Source of the DNA: Gymnogyps californianus
Taxonomy: Eukaryota > Chordata > Aves > Accipitriformes > Cathartidae
Direction: 5' to 3'
DNA length: 64,000 nucleotides
Assembly: GCF_018139145.2 (NCBI RefSeq)
Contig: NC_059478.1
Location: 21,545,001 to 21,609,000 of the forward strand
Shown here: positions 11,031 through 25,320 of the stretch, piece by piece
Numbering within the stretch: position 1 is the first letter of the stretch
How the letters are laid out: each line of letters starts with the position of its first letter
Notes under the pieces: model-generated
Seen by the model: the letters and a program-made list of their open reading frames with translations, nothing else
What the model was told of the DNA's origin: nothing
The model's database searches: none
Program-made: the position numbers and the translations under genes

Positions 11031-14000
11031 ATAGTAATGAAACTTTTCCATTGCAAAGAAATAAATCATTCTTCACTTTTCCTCTCTTTCCTCCACAAAA
11101 GCTACATTCTTGCAGTGGTGAAAATCAGTTTTTTCCCCTCATCTGGCTTGCTAGCTGTTCTAATCAGCTGTAGAAGAACAGGGCCTATCTGGGGGAGGGA
11201 GAAGAGTGCTGGTACGAAGGCCAGGCTTGTCCTTCCTTCTTTCTACCCAGTTACACATAAAGAAGAAATGGATGTGAGGAAATAGACTCGCTCAGTGTAC
11301 AGCCTTTAGTTCGGACAGCTGGAACTAGGAAGTGAGTGAGCAGCATTAGCTTTTGTTCCCTTACTTGGCTAAATAAGCGGCATTACAAGACATACAGAAT
11401 AGGTGTAAAGGGATATGACAAGAATTTGGACATAATTTCCATTTTCCTAAGAACTGCAAAGATGGGAGTGAATGAAATTTGGAAATATGTTGATGCATTG
11501 TGCTTCTTGCCTCCAACACTTTGGAAGATTTACTGACAAGTTGCAAAGTCTTCATTGGAATCCAGCAAGCTGTGATGAGGAGACCTTGCTTTCCAAATGT
11601 TAACGCTGAAACTCCATGCTTGAAAGAAAGACTGACAACAGACAGACAGAAAAAAAATTATATAGACTGCTTCTTGTCGGTCCTTCGGGATTTTTGAATA
11701 GCAATTTGGCATCCTTTGCCATTTTAGTAAACTGAGAAGAAACGTAGGTTTGAAAATTGAGAAAGGGCTTGAAGCAAACTTGTCTGCAAATCTTTGACAA
11801 ATCTTTCGTTATAGAAATTTGGAAACATGGCTACTAACGTTAGCTAAAGATGTCTTACTGACAAGCAGAACCATTTATTATCCACATTCTGTATGCAGCA
11901 CTTACTGAATAAGGTGTGTGCCTGTGGTAAGAGTGTTTGACAGCATTAGGAACAGCTGTGAACATCCATCTGCCTCGCTGCTCCAGGAAGGACAGAGGAG
12001 TTTCAATTTCTAACAGCTGACTCCACAGTTAGTAGCACCTGTCTTGGGCTTCTCACTTATACTGACCCTTCAGTGGCCCACTTAATGAAAAAGGAAGGGA
12101 TTCAACAGGACTCTTTCAGGAGTTAATGAAACTACCTACACTGATGCAACCACAATTTAGGTGGCATGCAGTAGTATAAAAAGGATAATTATATATTATC
12201 TGCAGTCTAGATGACAGGATGTTTACTAGACTTTCTGAATTTCAGTCAATGAGTGTACATGCTTTTAACATATACGTGCTTGCTCATGCACAGTCACTTA
12301 TTGTGGTGAGTATATGGACCACAAAGCTGCCAGCTGATGCAGCTCTACTTAAACCAGCGAGAGTGCTGGGCCTTTGGGGAGAACCTCCCCCTTTATGGAG
12401 AGCAAAAGCTCTTTGCATTGCAACTCCCCAAGGCCCAGTGCTTCCACCAGAGGAGGGCAGTTAAGGTTATGGACTGATGTATAAAAGACACACCAGCTAT
12501 GTGGGGAAGGAATTAGCACATAGACTAACTACACAGCTCTGGTTCATTACTGGGTTTGGCTGGAGTTTTCCAGCAGATGTTAGGTTTTAAATATTTGACA
12601 GCACAGCCAGGGACACCTGTCTTTGACGTCTCACCCTTCATTCACCCATTTAATGCAAAATTTGACCTTGTGTCCTGAATACGCCAGGAGAGATGGACAT
12701 AACCCTTTGCTTAATACAAGCCTTCTCTGTAACCAGATGTTTTAATACAACCAACACTATTTAAGACAACACAAACATATCTTATTATTGTCTGAGCAGA
12801 AAAATGGTCCTCTGCATATCACACATTTATATTCTGCAATAAAATTGGCACCTGGTATAGCAAAAAGGATATCAGTGTGCATGTTACATGGCTTTACAGA
12901 CTTCATGTGAATAACGCAAAAAGTATTAAATGGAAGAAGCACTAAAATCACCACTGCCAATAATTTTTCAAGAGTGCAGAATAATTTCTTGAGAAAACAA
13001 GAGGCACTATTCATTACACACTATCGCATGAGCTCTGCTCTCATTTTTTTCCCCTGGAATTAGTTTTGAAAAATTCAAGGATCCCAGCTGTTTAATAATG
13101 ATGTTGTTGTATTCATGCAAATCTCTCAGACCTTATGTCAACATTTAATTTTACAATAAATATAAAAATAAGACTAGTCGCATCTGTAGTCCCCTGAGTT
13201 GTAACTGGCAAATCATCCAAAACATCCCTCTCCCTCTTCCCTCCTAAACATCCTTGCTGCTTTAGAGGTAATAATAGTCAAAAGGAGAATGTTAACATTC
13301 GTGTGGTGTATTGAGAGAAGTTTATAGATATTGACAGTAGCGCTCACAAAATAGATTATATCAAAATACCAAATATATTACCTTTACCCCAGTGGTAAGC
13401 TTTTGTAAATTGAAGTCAAATATGTAATCGTTGAACTCTACAAGGATGATAAAGGCAACATAAAAAGGACTTCAAGCACTATGGATTTAGAGAAGGAACT
13501 GTTCCCACTAACCATTTACTCTTAATGAATTTCAGAGAAAAAAAATTACTTATTTACTGAATGACATTTCAAAAAGGATTTATAAATTCTGAGCTGTTTG
13601 CATAAAGAAAGCAGTATCTATAACTCCCTCTAAAAGTTTTGCCAGTGCATTGAACACAAAATAAAAAGCAAAGAGAATTTGGTTTATCATAAAAACAGGT
13701 GCCTAAATCCTAAAAGACAAGTATCTTGCAGAAGAAAATAAGGCTGTAAGGACAGTAAGTATAATTGAGAAGAAATCAGTCTAAAATCCTATAAAATAAA
13801 ATCAAGAGTTATATCAAATAGATGGAATTTTAAAAACACAGTAGAGCATTTAATAGAGAAAATTCTATACAAAAATCATTCTTCATACAGTCCCACAGGA
13901 ACTTCCTGTAAGAATATATTTGCTCAAAATATACTAGATGTTCCTCAAATGTCACCACACCAGATTAGGCAGACAGTTAAAAAATCACTCCTAATTCTGA

Positions 14001-14582
14001 ACTTTGAAAGACTAAAGCAACATTGGTAGGAGTGCCTACTTCAATAGATGCAGAAAGCGAAAAATAGACATGCTGGAGTCAATGAGAAGTATATCAGCAT
14101 CCCCTATGTGGTTGCATTAAAGAAAAAACACTTTAAAACACTGGGATTGCTGGTAGCCACTGATGGCCTAGATGAAACTTTAGTTTCACCACATCTTTGG
14201 GAACACTACTATTATTGTTCAAATGGGTCAGGATTGTACTTCATGCATAAAAAGATGACCTTCACAGTAGGTTTGAAAGGTCACATCTCTTAGGCAGCTA
14301 GGGACCAAATGAATGAGTAGGCTATGGGAGGGACAGCAGGGATGTTTCTTTTGGCTTGGCCCAATGTAGATTCAGCATGTGTCACAAAGCGTCTTAGACT
14401 CAAAAGGCTGATGCAAAGACACATCTGCTGTTTCAACCTAGAGCCTGTAGCAATAGATGTGCACCATTTATACAGGTGCTTCGGAGAAAGAAGCTGTCCC
14501 ACAAACTTCCACTTATCTCAAGCTAGCAAAGCCTTTTCTTGCACTCTCAGCTCAAAACGTCAGCACTTACCTTACAGAACAC
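11031..14582. other. Unique non-coding sequence with a weak local duplication
   Basis: Small overlapping frames on both strands at 11336-11800, 12219-12464 and 14048-14692 have no recognisable protein content. Two diverged, similar ~60-bp stretches lie at 12031-12092 and 12609-12660, both with 'cacctgtctt', 'tctcac', 'ttca' and 'aatg-aaaa' in the same order. Otherwise I see nothing. Confidence 0.5.
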
Positions 14583-14945
14583 CTTTCTGTTTCTTTAAAA
14601 CAACCAGTGATTTTTGCTCTTCACATTCAGGCATCCGTGTAATGACTCTAATCTATGTACATCTCCTTTCTGGCTTCCTATTGCTTCCCTAGACACTCCA
14701 CGTTCACTCTGCAGACTCTGCCCTGTGCTGTGCTCCTTTTGTCTCTTTGCAACTTCATACTTTCTTCCAGGCTGCTGCCTCCGCCTCAAGCAGTCAACCC
14801 CTTTCCACATTTCCCTAGTGCATCCAATGACCTCATTCCCCCTCCTTCAACTCCTCATTTTCTTCCTTCAGTTTTCTTTATCTTCCCTTCCCACTTCTCA
14901 TTATTGCTTAAGAACAGCCCGCTGCCACTCTTTTCTGTTTAACAG
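14583..14945. other. Pyrimidine-rich tract with overlapping open frames
   Basis: The plus strand is strongly C/T-biased for about 360 bases. This removes stop codons and yields overlapping plus-strand frames (to 14692, 14614-14973, 14655-14942). Their translations are rich in Ser, Leu, Phe and Cys, as expected from composition alone. The start ('ctttctggcttcctattgct') faintly recalls antisense LINE sequence, but I cannot assign a family. I do not call a gene. Confidence 0.4.
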
Positions 14946-17900
14946 GCCAGTATTACTAAAGCAATTAGGCTAACAAAAATCAAACAAAAAAACATTTCCT
15001 AGAGAACCTTTCTTTTGTTCTCACACTTTTTTTTCCGCAGAGATATACATATGTTTATAGTGGCTTTGCTTCAGAGGTTATTTGTGCTGATTAGATTAGA
15101 TTGTGAGATGCCAAGGATAGAGGCCTTGGATTGCCTTTTATCTGTGAAAAGCCAGGCATGTAAGTATGTCTTATAAATGAAATAATACTAAGACAATAAT
15201 GAAGACAGCAGTTGCATCTTTGTCATATCGTCTGACGTGGAAATACTGTGAAAGGTTTTGAATGGGATTGTGTGTGAAAGGGTAAGTTTATCTTTCCAGT
15301 TCCATGTAGCTGGCGTCCCTGAGGAAGCGCTCAATACTAATGAAAAGCTGAATAGTTTCTCTAAAACCTTAGGGATCTTCTATCAGCCATGCCGTGTGTA
15401 CCCCTGTTTTGTAAGTCATCCTCTTTTTGTATCATTCTCTACTGTTTTACTTTCAACTTCCACCATATTAATTACATTTAGTTCAAGTATTCTCCTCTGT
15501 GATCAGAAACCTATATAATGGACATTTTGTGTGTACAGATATATACAAAGAGAGTGCGTGCATGAGAGATCAGAGATATGTCTGGTTTTCAGCTGTGAGA
15601 ACACTTCAAATGAAGTGCTAACACTGTAGGTTTTGGTGGGGCATTAATGATTTCCAAACAGCATCTTTAGCACTGTGCTATTGGAACATTGATTTCCGCA
15701 CAGTTACTTTGGCACCTGACTAAATCCTCATATAAACTTGGGCCTAGAATGATAAACCTGATCTTGTGGATACCTTTAAGATGCTATCAAAACATAAGCA
15801 GACAACCCAGTAACCCAATCTACTCTGGAAAAAGTATGTAAGAGGAAACCAATACCTGTTAAAAAAACAACTGAAGGGAAGCATGGTAAACTTAAGTGCA
15901 ATATTCCAGCCTACTCATGTGTATTTTTGTTCTTTTCAGTATTTAAGACTTAGAAGAAGAGAAATGGATAGGATAATCAAAGCAGGAACGCATTTTTTTA
16001 AAAGCAAGCTTTATAGCTGATCTGAGACATGCAGAATTTGTTCTAGCTTTAAACAAGAGCTCATTTTGCAGCTCATTGACAGCTGTGCAAGGGATCACAG
16101 TACCATAATTTGCCCTGGATTGTGAATGCACTGGATCACAACACAAAGATGCAGTGAGACCAGCATTTTCTCCTGTATGCACACAACGTTCAGTGTCCAT
16201 AGCCAGTAATCCCTGCAAGACTTGCAAGGCTTGGAGGTTAGTACACCTGTCCCAATTCCCAGCAATGCTCCCCAGAGCAGGTGCATAAAGTCTATGGTTT
16301 AGAAAGTCTCTTCACACCTGCGCCTCTTAACTAATGACCCTTTTTGTTTTCTCCTTTTTTTGATCTCCTGAGTGTGAGAGATGATGCTGAGACAGCAGAC
16401 AGGCAGGTGTGGCAACCCCAAGGAGAGGATAGAGAGGGCATGTGCCTGTGTGTGTGCCTGCCAACAAACCATTGATTTTGTCCTTTATCTTTTTGCAGGT
16501 GACTTCTCATGGGACTAACAAAAATACTTGCATTTTTAGAAGCTTGTGATTTCACTGGAGCCTTGCATGCGTCCATGTTTCTTTGATGCAGGAAGAACCA
16601 AGAGCCCCTTGAACCAATTCAGTTAATCGTGATCCTTGTACTTGAGAAAATACTTGGTTAATCCTGATTCTAAGTATCTTCTCAAGTACTCACACACGAT
16701 GGGTACAGTGTGATGTCCATGGGTGTCAGCACGAGTACTCTCATCTGAGCAGACTGTTATTTGGCCCATGGTCAGGAGCACTACGGAAGAGCAGAGAAGG
16801 CTACCCAAAGGGGTCTGATAGCTCTCAAATCCAGGAGCTGGTCAATCAAACAAATGTGTGAGGCAGACAGTATACACAGCCTGTTTCATTTATTGCATAC
16901 AAATAATCTTTTTATGAATTTAGCTTTTATTCCGCTTATAACCCTTCTATAAGCTAATCCTGATTTGGGCATATGTTTTCAGTATTCAAGATTCATCCTG
17001 AGTAGCAGAAATAAACAGTTCTCCTCCTGAGTGTCATCCATAAATTCCTGAATTTCACTGTTTATTCATTATTCTGTCTGGGAGCCATGTAAAAATCCTC
17101 ACTCTTCAGTAAGGGAGCTAAAATATTTCACACAAAATACTGATGCATACCACATGATCAATAGTGTGTAACAAATACTTTTGTTTGCACAAATACCTAT
17201 ATTTTTACTAAGAAACCCCATATTACGAATAGGTACAGTGACAAAAAGCTGTTTATATATAATAGCAATAAAAACTCCTGCTAATGTGGTTTGGCTGGAT
17301 ATGGGTTCTGAATTCAAATGGATGTTTGTGCTTACAAATTCATTGTTGTGTGATTAATGTAGAAGATCCTATGGGCAGAATAAGTCATATTTGAAATAAT
17401 CTGAATGGATTCAGTTTAAAGTCATTTGCCAATAACTTGTAATCAGCATATAATCTTTAATGATGATATTGCTGAACTTTGCCCATAAACCAATAAGCAG
17501 TTTAAGAGCTACTTATATTTCATAAATTAAACATTATCTGGATAAATACATGTCAGTACAGAAGCATTTGTGTCTCATATCTTTTCCTTGGTTTAAATGG
17601 GTTCATCCAATATCAGCTAGGTAGTGAACTTTGAAGCAGAGTCCACTGTAATAATAGTAAAGTTTAATGATGCATAGCTTTGTGAGACTGACAAATTCCC
17701 AGCCAAAGTATTGATTCCTGGAGAATTTATGAAGCACAGGCTCTATTCTATGTCATTATGGTCCATTTTTGGCTGAAAGAATCATGTAAAATAGATTTTT
17801 AAATGAGTGGTAATAGCCAGACATAAAGAAGGTATTGATGTGTGTCATGAAGGGTGAAATAGCATGCCAGGTAAAGGCATATAACAAATTGCAAACAAGA

Positions 17901-20120
17901 GTGCTGAAACTCCTACAAATGTAAATTTGTTTTTAGTTTTAATCAAACCTTTGTTTCAGTAAGTACAAATTTTGCCACACAACTGAAAAAAACCACCCTT
18001 TTTAAAAATGTAATTATTTACAGTTCGATTTCATGCTTCACTTTGGAATGTGTCTATAAAATGCATATCTCAGACATGTTAATCAATATGAATTGTGTAC
18101 TACATTACAACAAAACTACATCTGAGATTATTAGGGAAAAAATCAAATGCACATAGTTCTGCTTACTTGAGCAATATGTGAAAATTAATAGCTTGAACCT
18201 ATGCAGAACTGGCTGTTAAAAGACAGGACACTTTTTTCTTTCTTTCTTTTTTTTTTTTAAGGAGAGTTTTAATAATACTGTCTGAGGCATTTTCTGATAA
18301 GGTAAAACCAAATTATGACACAGACAAAACTTGAAATAGGAATAAAATCTGAAAGTGCAGAGAAACTGACAAAAAGGTGGGGAAAGAGAACTGTTGATTG
18401 GGTTACTGGGGCTTTACAAGAAAGTAACACTGCATTTTAATTGCATTCCAGCAACCTCTTTTTGATCTAGAAAGAGGTCACCTAGGTCTAACAATGCAAG
18501 GGACCTTCATAGTCCAGACGTAAATATATCTCCCACACACCCAGAAGTGCCCTGAGAATTAGCTAAATCCTCCTCAGAGCAGCTGCTTTTCAACAATTCA
18601 GGAGTTTATCAGCCTAATAAAAAAAGTAGCTGGCAGGAAAAAAGGCTGACAGTCTCAATAGGCTCTTCTGTGGCCTAGTGGGGCTGAAGAACTCTTCAAG
18701 GTCTTAGTCAACACTGAACAGAGGCTCTGAACTGGCACACTCATCTACACCACAAACAAGCTGCAAAACCCGAAGAGAGGTCATTCTTTACATAAATGGT
18801 TTTCCCAGGCAGAATGCAAGTGGATTCAAAGAAAGTAGGTTGAATCCAGGTGCAAGGTTAGAACAAAAGTACTTCCAGGCTGAGAGAAGCAGGGCAAAAA
18901 AAGTTCCCACCTGTAATACAATCTAATAGTAGCACTATTTACTTCACTTCCAGTTCAAATCCGTCTCTATTTTTGTATTCCATATGTTCATTATGATTTA
19001 TAAACGCAGTCCTCATCTCTCAAATGCAGCATTTTTGTCTGAGGTCTAAATTTCCAGCTTATGTTTTTACAATAATTTCAAGAAGCAGTCTGGGCACACT
19101 GTAAACGTATGATAGTGATTTCACTGTCTTATTTTTCTGTTATATTTGTTATTCATTTTAAAATTAAGTTTCCACAGGCCATTTCACCTTAATTAATATC
19201 TCCCTGCCTATTACCAGTGTAAGATAGACTTTTAAAGTTGCTGTAATATAACTTTCATGTGTTAATGCGCAAACATATAGTATACATAAGAGTACATAAT
19301 TATTGTACCTGACTGCAACAAATCAACTTTACTAAAACAGAACTGTCCTTTTATCAACAACATTAACTGCTGAAAAGGGGAAAATAAGTCTATTTAACAG
19401 CATATTAGATTCAGTAAATAAGCTATTCTACAATTACTAACTCACTTGATGACAGGTGTCCAAAGAACCACCTTTGATCACTGACAAGGCCCCACAAAAT
19501 CATATGAACTATGATAAATACCTATAATTAACAGCATGAAGCTATTTCTGACCTACAGCAAAGGGATGACATCATACACAGCAGAATTTTCAGGCTGTTT
19601 GCTTACTGATCCATGTGGTTCATTTGTGCTTTATATTTTCTGGACTGATTTTCTAAACTTCATGCATGCATCTACATGTACAAAAAGAAATTTGTAGCAT
19701 AGTCTTAATTTTCATGTATAATTATAATTACTGCAATTTGCACATGCAATTCAGCTACCTTTGCCATGTTACTGTCCAGTTTTACATCTAACTGGTCCCA
19801 CGAAAAACTACTGAACACGCAAATTAAATGCATAGTACTGAACTATTTGTATATTCCCAGATCTTTGTTGTCAGGATAGATCTGCAACGCATTTTGTATT
19901 CTGAGAAATACTCTAGCTAGCAAAATAAAAACCTAGTCAATGTTCCTCACATGCCCCAAATTTCACTAAGAAAGTGCTCTGGGACCTTGTCCTTCCTAGG
20001 CTGATTTAACAATTTAAGTGCACACAAGTAGACAGTTAATACACATCAATAGTCTGTGCATGTAAAACTCTACATGTCACTTACATGTGTGTGTGAACTC
20101 TCAGTTATTTTCATGCAAAC
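14946..20120. other. Unique AT-rich non-coding sequence
   Basis: No exon, RNA gene or confident repeat. Frames at 15258-15518 (+), 15943-16286 (-), 16331-16576 (-) and 17099-17317 (-) overlap others and show no domains. A CTTT/T-rich tract is at 18231-18258. Confidence 0.6.
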
Positions 20121-20150
20121 CCAACTTCACTGGAGTTATCATAGACTCGC
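20121..20150. repeat. Possible fragment of dispersed palindromic unit
   Basis: The string 'caacttcactggagttatc' resembles the centre and one arm (ACTTCAATGGAGTTAC type) of the family best seen at 58160-58217. It is short and diverged. Confidence 0.25.
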
Positions 20151-23100
20151 ATTTCTGTAAAAATATAATTTTAAATATATGCATCAATATTTAATGCATC
20201 AAAAATTACTTTCCTGGTTAGGAAAGACACATTAGTGATAGACTGAAAAGGACTTATGGCTAGAATGAGTAAATTTCAAATCTGAAGAAAAAACACAGCC
20301 TCTCTGAAAATCAACTGAAGGCCCAGCACAAAGAGGGTGTGATGGAGAATTCCCCTGATTGCATATGTAGGAAGCAGAGCAGTAACTTCAGCAACATAAA
20401 CAGTCAGAAAAATGGTGTAGTTTTAGGGTATCGTTCAAAAGAAACAGCTATTTAAAGATGCCAGTGTTGAAAACAAAAATGTTTAAATATTCTTTGTCTT
20501 TGTAAAGCTGTCACTTTAAACATGGACTTTATCGTTAATGTAAGAAACATATTCTTCCCTCCCCAAGTTTCCATTGCTCTGTATTTTATATATGGACTTA
20601 AGCGAAAAGAACAGAACACTGAGTCACTGCACCAGAACATCAATCTTTCACTTTCACTTTGTGCTTAGCCAGACTTTTTTGGCTGGACTGATGTAATGCA
20701 ACCTCGAAACCCTCTATCGTTCACCATGGTCTTGTCACTCAGTAGCACTAAGCGAGCAGAATGGTGTCTGAACACACTTGCTCATTGTTGTTACAGCTGG
20801 TGTTGCAAATGCAAGGCCTGAATAAAGGTTGCTTGGCTGGGAACTCCTCACTATAAAACAAATTTTGTTGAGTATGTTGGGTCACTGATTTCCTACATGT
20901 TGTATTAGGTTTAGGAGAGAACAAAAATGACCTTCACTGAACAGAGCTGCTTTTAGCTGCAGCTACAAATCAAGGCCACTGAGCAAAAGTATAATTCCTA
21001 TAACTGCCAAACAGAGGAATACTGTTCATCTCACAGGCAAATACAGCCCTTTTTGAAGAAAGGTTTCTTTCCATCCACATTCAGAATTGCACAATATGAG
21101 TTTCAGTGGAACAATACCATGTAGCATTCTGTTTGATATATGTTTATTTCACATTATTTGAACCTACTTTTGTGGAAATAACGTAAAATAATGTTTCCCA
21201 CAGGATATACTGTTACTGTCATGAATGGCTATAAGCAAACTGCTTTCCAAAGGAAGAGTGGGTCACAGCTTACCTAACACGATTCATCACAGAGGTTAAA
21301 GGGAACGATTGCTTTCTGCATGACCAGCTTTGCCCTGTTATTTGTCATATATACTGCTCTCACCAAACTGGAATGCGAGATCTAGATGCTGCTATAATGG
21401 GATCTTCTTTGATTATATCACTCAATAAAAACTATAGCTTAAGAAATAGACAGGAAGTACAACACAACACAGCTGATCTTCTATCACATTTTAACAATGT
21501 TTAAGTTATGTACAACCATATCAAAGGACCAGCAACCTCTGTTAGGTGCTTTGAAAGTGAAGACCTGCGTAGAATTTTCAGAATAAAGGACAGAAAGGTC
21601 CAATATGAGACATCTAGCCCATTTTTTTGCTAGTGAGTCATAAACATATGGACTATAATCTCTCCCAAAAGAAAGAACAAAAGTCATCAAGTAACTGTAA
21701 AAGCAAAAGAGTAAATATAACAAATAATATCTTATAATAACATAATCCTAGTGCAAACTTAGTCTCCCTACCAATTTATGTGAAACAAATTAACAAAATT
21801 AATTTAAAATTAATTTTTGCTTATTTTCTAAAGTGTGTTGAACTGAGGCTCAGTAATGAGGCTGATATATCATTTGTAACTTACAAATATTCAGATTACT
21901 TTTTATATTTTGTTGTAAATTCTCTATATAGCTAATGTATACAATTGTAATAATAACAAACAATAAACTACTCAGTAAGATATTCCAGTATGTATATATT
22001 ATGTTCCAGAAAGGTAGACACTCAAAGCACGTATATGTACATATATATGCATAGGTAATATAGGTACACAATAGTCTGAAATCTAGAATACTCACAAACT
22101 TCTAAGAAACTTCACAATAAAAAATAAACTCTGATTACCACCACCTCTTTGAAGTTATTTATGTGAAATAGAGCATTCTGTTTTCTCTGACAAGTGGAAC
22201 ACTTACACATGCAAGGCTCTTAATTCTGTTTCTTCATCTTCAGTTTATTACAATCGCTAACTTCTATTTTACTTATGAAGATATATTCCACATATATCAT
22301 ACTGTATAAAGAATATCAACTACATTCCGTCGCCGATATCTGTATCTATATGTCAATACAATGGCTTTGTAATGAATGTGTTCTAGGATGTGTGTGTGTT
22401 ATGGGGGGCAATTATCTTGTCAAGCACAAGACATACTGAAGAGAAAGAGTGCAAATTGCACTCGATAGCCTTAAAAGCAGTACTCTGCTCGTAACATGTT
22501 ACACATACCCCTGGAAATGGTCCAAAATGAACTCTTCCCTGAGGTCTGCATTTTGTGCATGATAGGGAATAATCAGTCTCATATTATATAAATGCAGGTG
22601 ACAGCCTATGTGCTACAATAATGCAGATATAAACCAAAGTGATGATATAAACCCCTCTATTAGATGTAGATTAATGTCACTAAACATTATTTTCCAAAGG
22701 TCACAGTCTCCAGCATACTTCTGTGTTTGGCAAAGCTACATTATTGATAAAAAAGCTCCTACTCAAATACTATAGAAGACATACTACGTTGCTTGACTTG
22801 TAAATTTTTCTGTCAAAGATAATGTTATGTCAGTCTGTCTGCAAATCTAAAGCATTCGTTTCTGTTAAAAACCACTCAAATATCTTTAGACCTTCACCAA
22901 AATACAAACAAATCTTAACAGTGCACACACTGATGAAGTTTATTAATGACTAGAACAAGCTTTTCAAATATAACACTAAGTATATCCAATCTTTGGAAAG
23001 GGTGAGTTACATAAATCACCCACCACTGCAAATACAAGATTTTGTGTGTAGGGCTCCACCCATCATCCCCTCTGTCAGATCCTTTGGCCCTGGACAAGAC

Positions 23101-23800
23101 TGTGAGCATCCTTCCCCATAACAGTGATCTTCTGGATGAAAGACAAAAAGTGCATGTGTGCAATCATACTGGTTAGCACAATTAGCATGAAAATCCCCGT
23201 GATCTCACCACTGTCATGTATTTTTGTAATATCATAGCAAAAGATGTTAAAAGAGAGTTAAAACGAGGCTAGTGAAATACGTTTGTGGATGTTAATCAGA
23301 TGTCTTCTGGAGCATGAGCAGTAGTATGGTGAAGGGCGTGAAAATTCCCATTTGCAGAAATAACCAGTAGGAAATAAAGAAGCTGGCATCATCACTATTT
23401 GGAGGCAGGAGTCTGTATCTCCACACAGTATCTCCCAAAATATTCAGGGAATATTTTATGACGAACATCAGTGTCAGAACATCGCTTCTTAGCTGAGGTT
23501 TTAACTGGCAAAAGTGTTTAACAAACTCATTAGAGAGCTACTGAATATTTATTTTTAAGTCTCCTACTGATTTAGGAAGTAAAATATTAAACTGTTTCTC
23601 TCACATTACAGCAGAATATTTGCTTACTGTTCAAGATAAACTAAGACTTTCAGTAATGATAGTTCATATTTTTTCTAAAAAAGTCATAGACACATGGATA
23701 CTGGTACCCTCTTGAAAAAGCATACACATTTAATGGACAGGAAGAGCCAATTAAACAACTTCCAGAGTGCTGTTTTTACCAATATAAATCCCTAAGCCTC
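20151..23800. other. Unique AT-rich non-coding sequence
   Basis: Nothing gene-like. Minus-strand frames at 21484-21723 and 21850-22095 are Tyr/Ile/Phe/Leu-rich translations of A/T-rich DNA. A short TG run lies near 22388-22400. Confidence 0.6.
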
Positions 23801-23870
23801 CAAGGCCTGATTCTCCCTTGATACATCTTTTGTACAAGTTCCCACTCCCTTTACATACAGTAATAAATGA
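23801..23870. repeat. Possible copy of dispersed palindromic unit
   Basis: It begins 'aaggcctgattctccctt' and continues with 'tgtacaagttcccactcc'. This is the order (GGCC-GATTCTGCC, then a TACA-G-T arm) seen in the outer arm of the same palindromic family. It is diverged and the central palindrome is not conserved. Confidence 0.3.
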
Positions 23871-25320
23871 ACAGCATAACTCTAGTTTGTGATGAATAGT
23901 TCTGCTCACCATCAAGTATTATATTACCTCATCTTTTGGACTATTTCTGATCTTGGCCATTTTGGATGGCAGGATGTTGGCAATGTCTTCTACTGAAATG
24001 CACAGCAAACACAACAGTGTCTTCCCAATGGAATTTTTTCCTTCAGTCTTGTCAGATGCCATAACACCTCATGGTGCAAGATAGACTGAAGTCATATCAA
24101 TTTCTCAGTTATTCACTTCTAATCAAGCAGCTGTATCTTGGTTCCCAGACTATGGCTGCCTACGAAGCCAGCACAGTGCTCCTGCTGTTCCTGTTCCTTC
24201 ATGAGCAAAGCAAAACCGGTCCCTTATCTCCACCTAGGACACTGAATATAACCAGGATCGGCACATGTCAGAAGAGTGCTTTAATTCTTATGTGCTTTCA
24301 AACTACCGTAGTAATTTACCAGTTTAAATGCCATATTTTTGATAACTTCCTGTTCCTCATTCCTTGGAATTATAAACTTTCCTGAGGTGGTTAAGAGGCT
24401 TCTTTTTAATTCTGTGCTTTGTACGTGACAACAGTTAAGAATTATGATCTTACATTAACTAGATAAGAGTGCTGCTGCCTCAGTTCAAGCCCAAGGTAGG
24501 TAGTCTGATAATCCACAAACTGTTAAGTAGCAGGGAACTCTCAGAATTTAATTCCAGAGGTCAGTGCATCCAGGCAAAATGGGCTTAGGAATCTCATCAA
24601 GGAAATATTCACAGTTACTGTTGGTTATCAGTGCTACTGCAAGTGTAATTGTTGTCAAGGCATTCTGAGTTTCTATGTGGGTGACTTCTAATTGCTGTTG
24701 CATCAGAATGAATAAACAGTTCTTGGGCAAAGAACTATGATCCCATACAGAGAGATATTGCCGAATACTGCTTGAAGCATTCTGCTTTGCGCACCTGTAT
24801 CTATGGAAGACTTATAATTGTTTTATATTAAACACTACCAATAACCCCTTTTTTGAATCCACAGGCAATAAATAGAGTATTTGAAATGACTGAAGTTTCA
24901 TTACTTGTTCCTCCACCAATATGTCTACAAGTCTGATATACTGTCTTCAGCAAATAACCCTGATGGGAGTGGTTGATCAAGTTCATTATTTTAATAAATG
25001 AATTTGAGCTTCAATTTGATGTTTTGCATGTGTGACCTGTTCTTACATTGACGTTAAAGAAAAAAAGGGGTTCTGGGAGCCTGGTCATCTGCTGACTGTT
25101 TTACTTTTTAACATTTATTTTAAAATTGTTTAAGGTTTTCTCTTAACCATGTGAATTAGAAATCAAAAGAATGTCAAATGCATTATACTTATAGTTTACA
25201 ATTTTTGTCAATATCACGGTGGAATGTGAAAGATTGATTACGCAACATTTTGTAAAAAGCAGAAGCGAAAGCAAAGAGTTAGGAAATACTGCTGTGAAAG
25301 AAACAGCAAAATGAATTCCT
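23871..25320. other. Unique non-coding sequence
   Basis: A 104-codon plus-strand frame at 24071-24385 has no recognised domain and no clear signal peptide. I see no other feature. Confidence 0.5.

Noticed and set aside
14614..14973. 119-codon plus-strand frame rich in Cys/Leu/Phe/Ser
   Set aside because: It is explained by the pyrimidine-rich composition; several frames are open at once.
18670..18685. A-box-like 'tggcctagtggggctg'
   Set aside because: The nearest B-box-like string (about 18840) is too far away and lacks a T-arm.
24071..24385. 104-codon plus-strand frame
   Set aside because: No domain, weak start context, and unremarkable for chance in this length of sequence.
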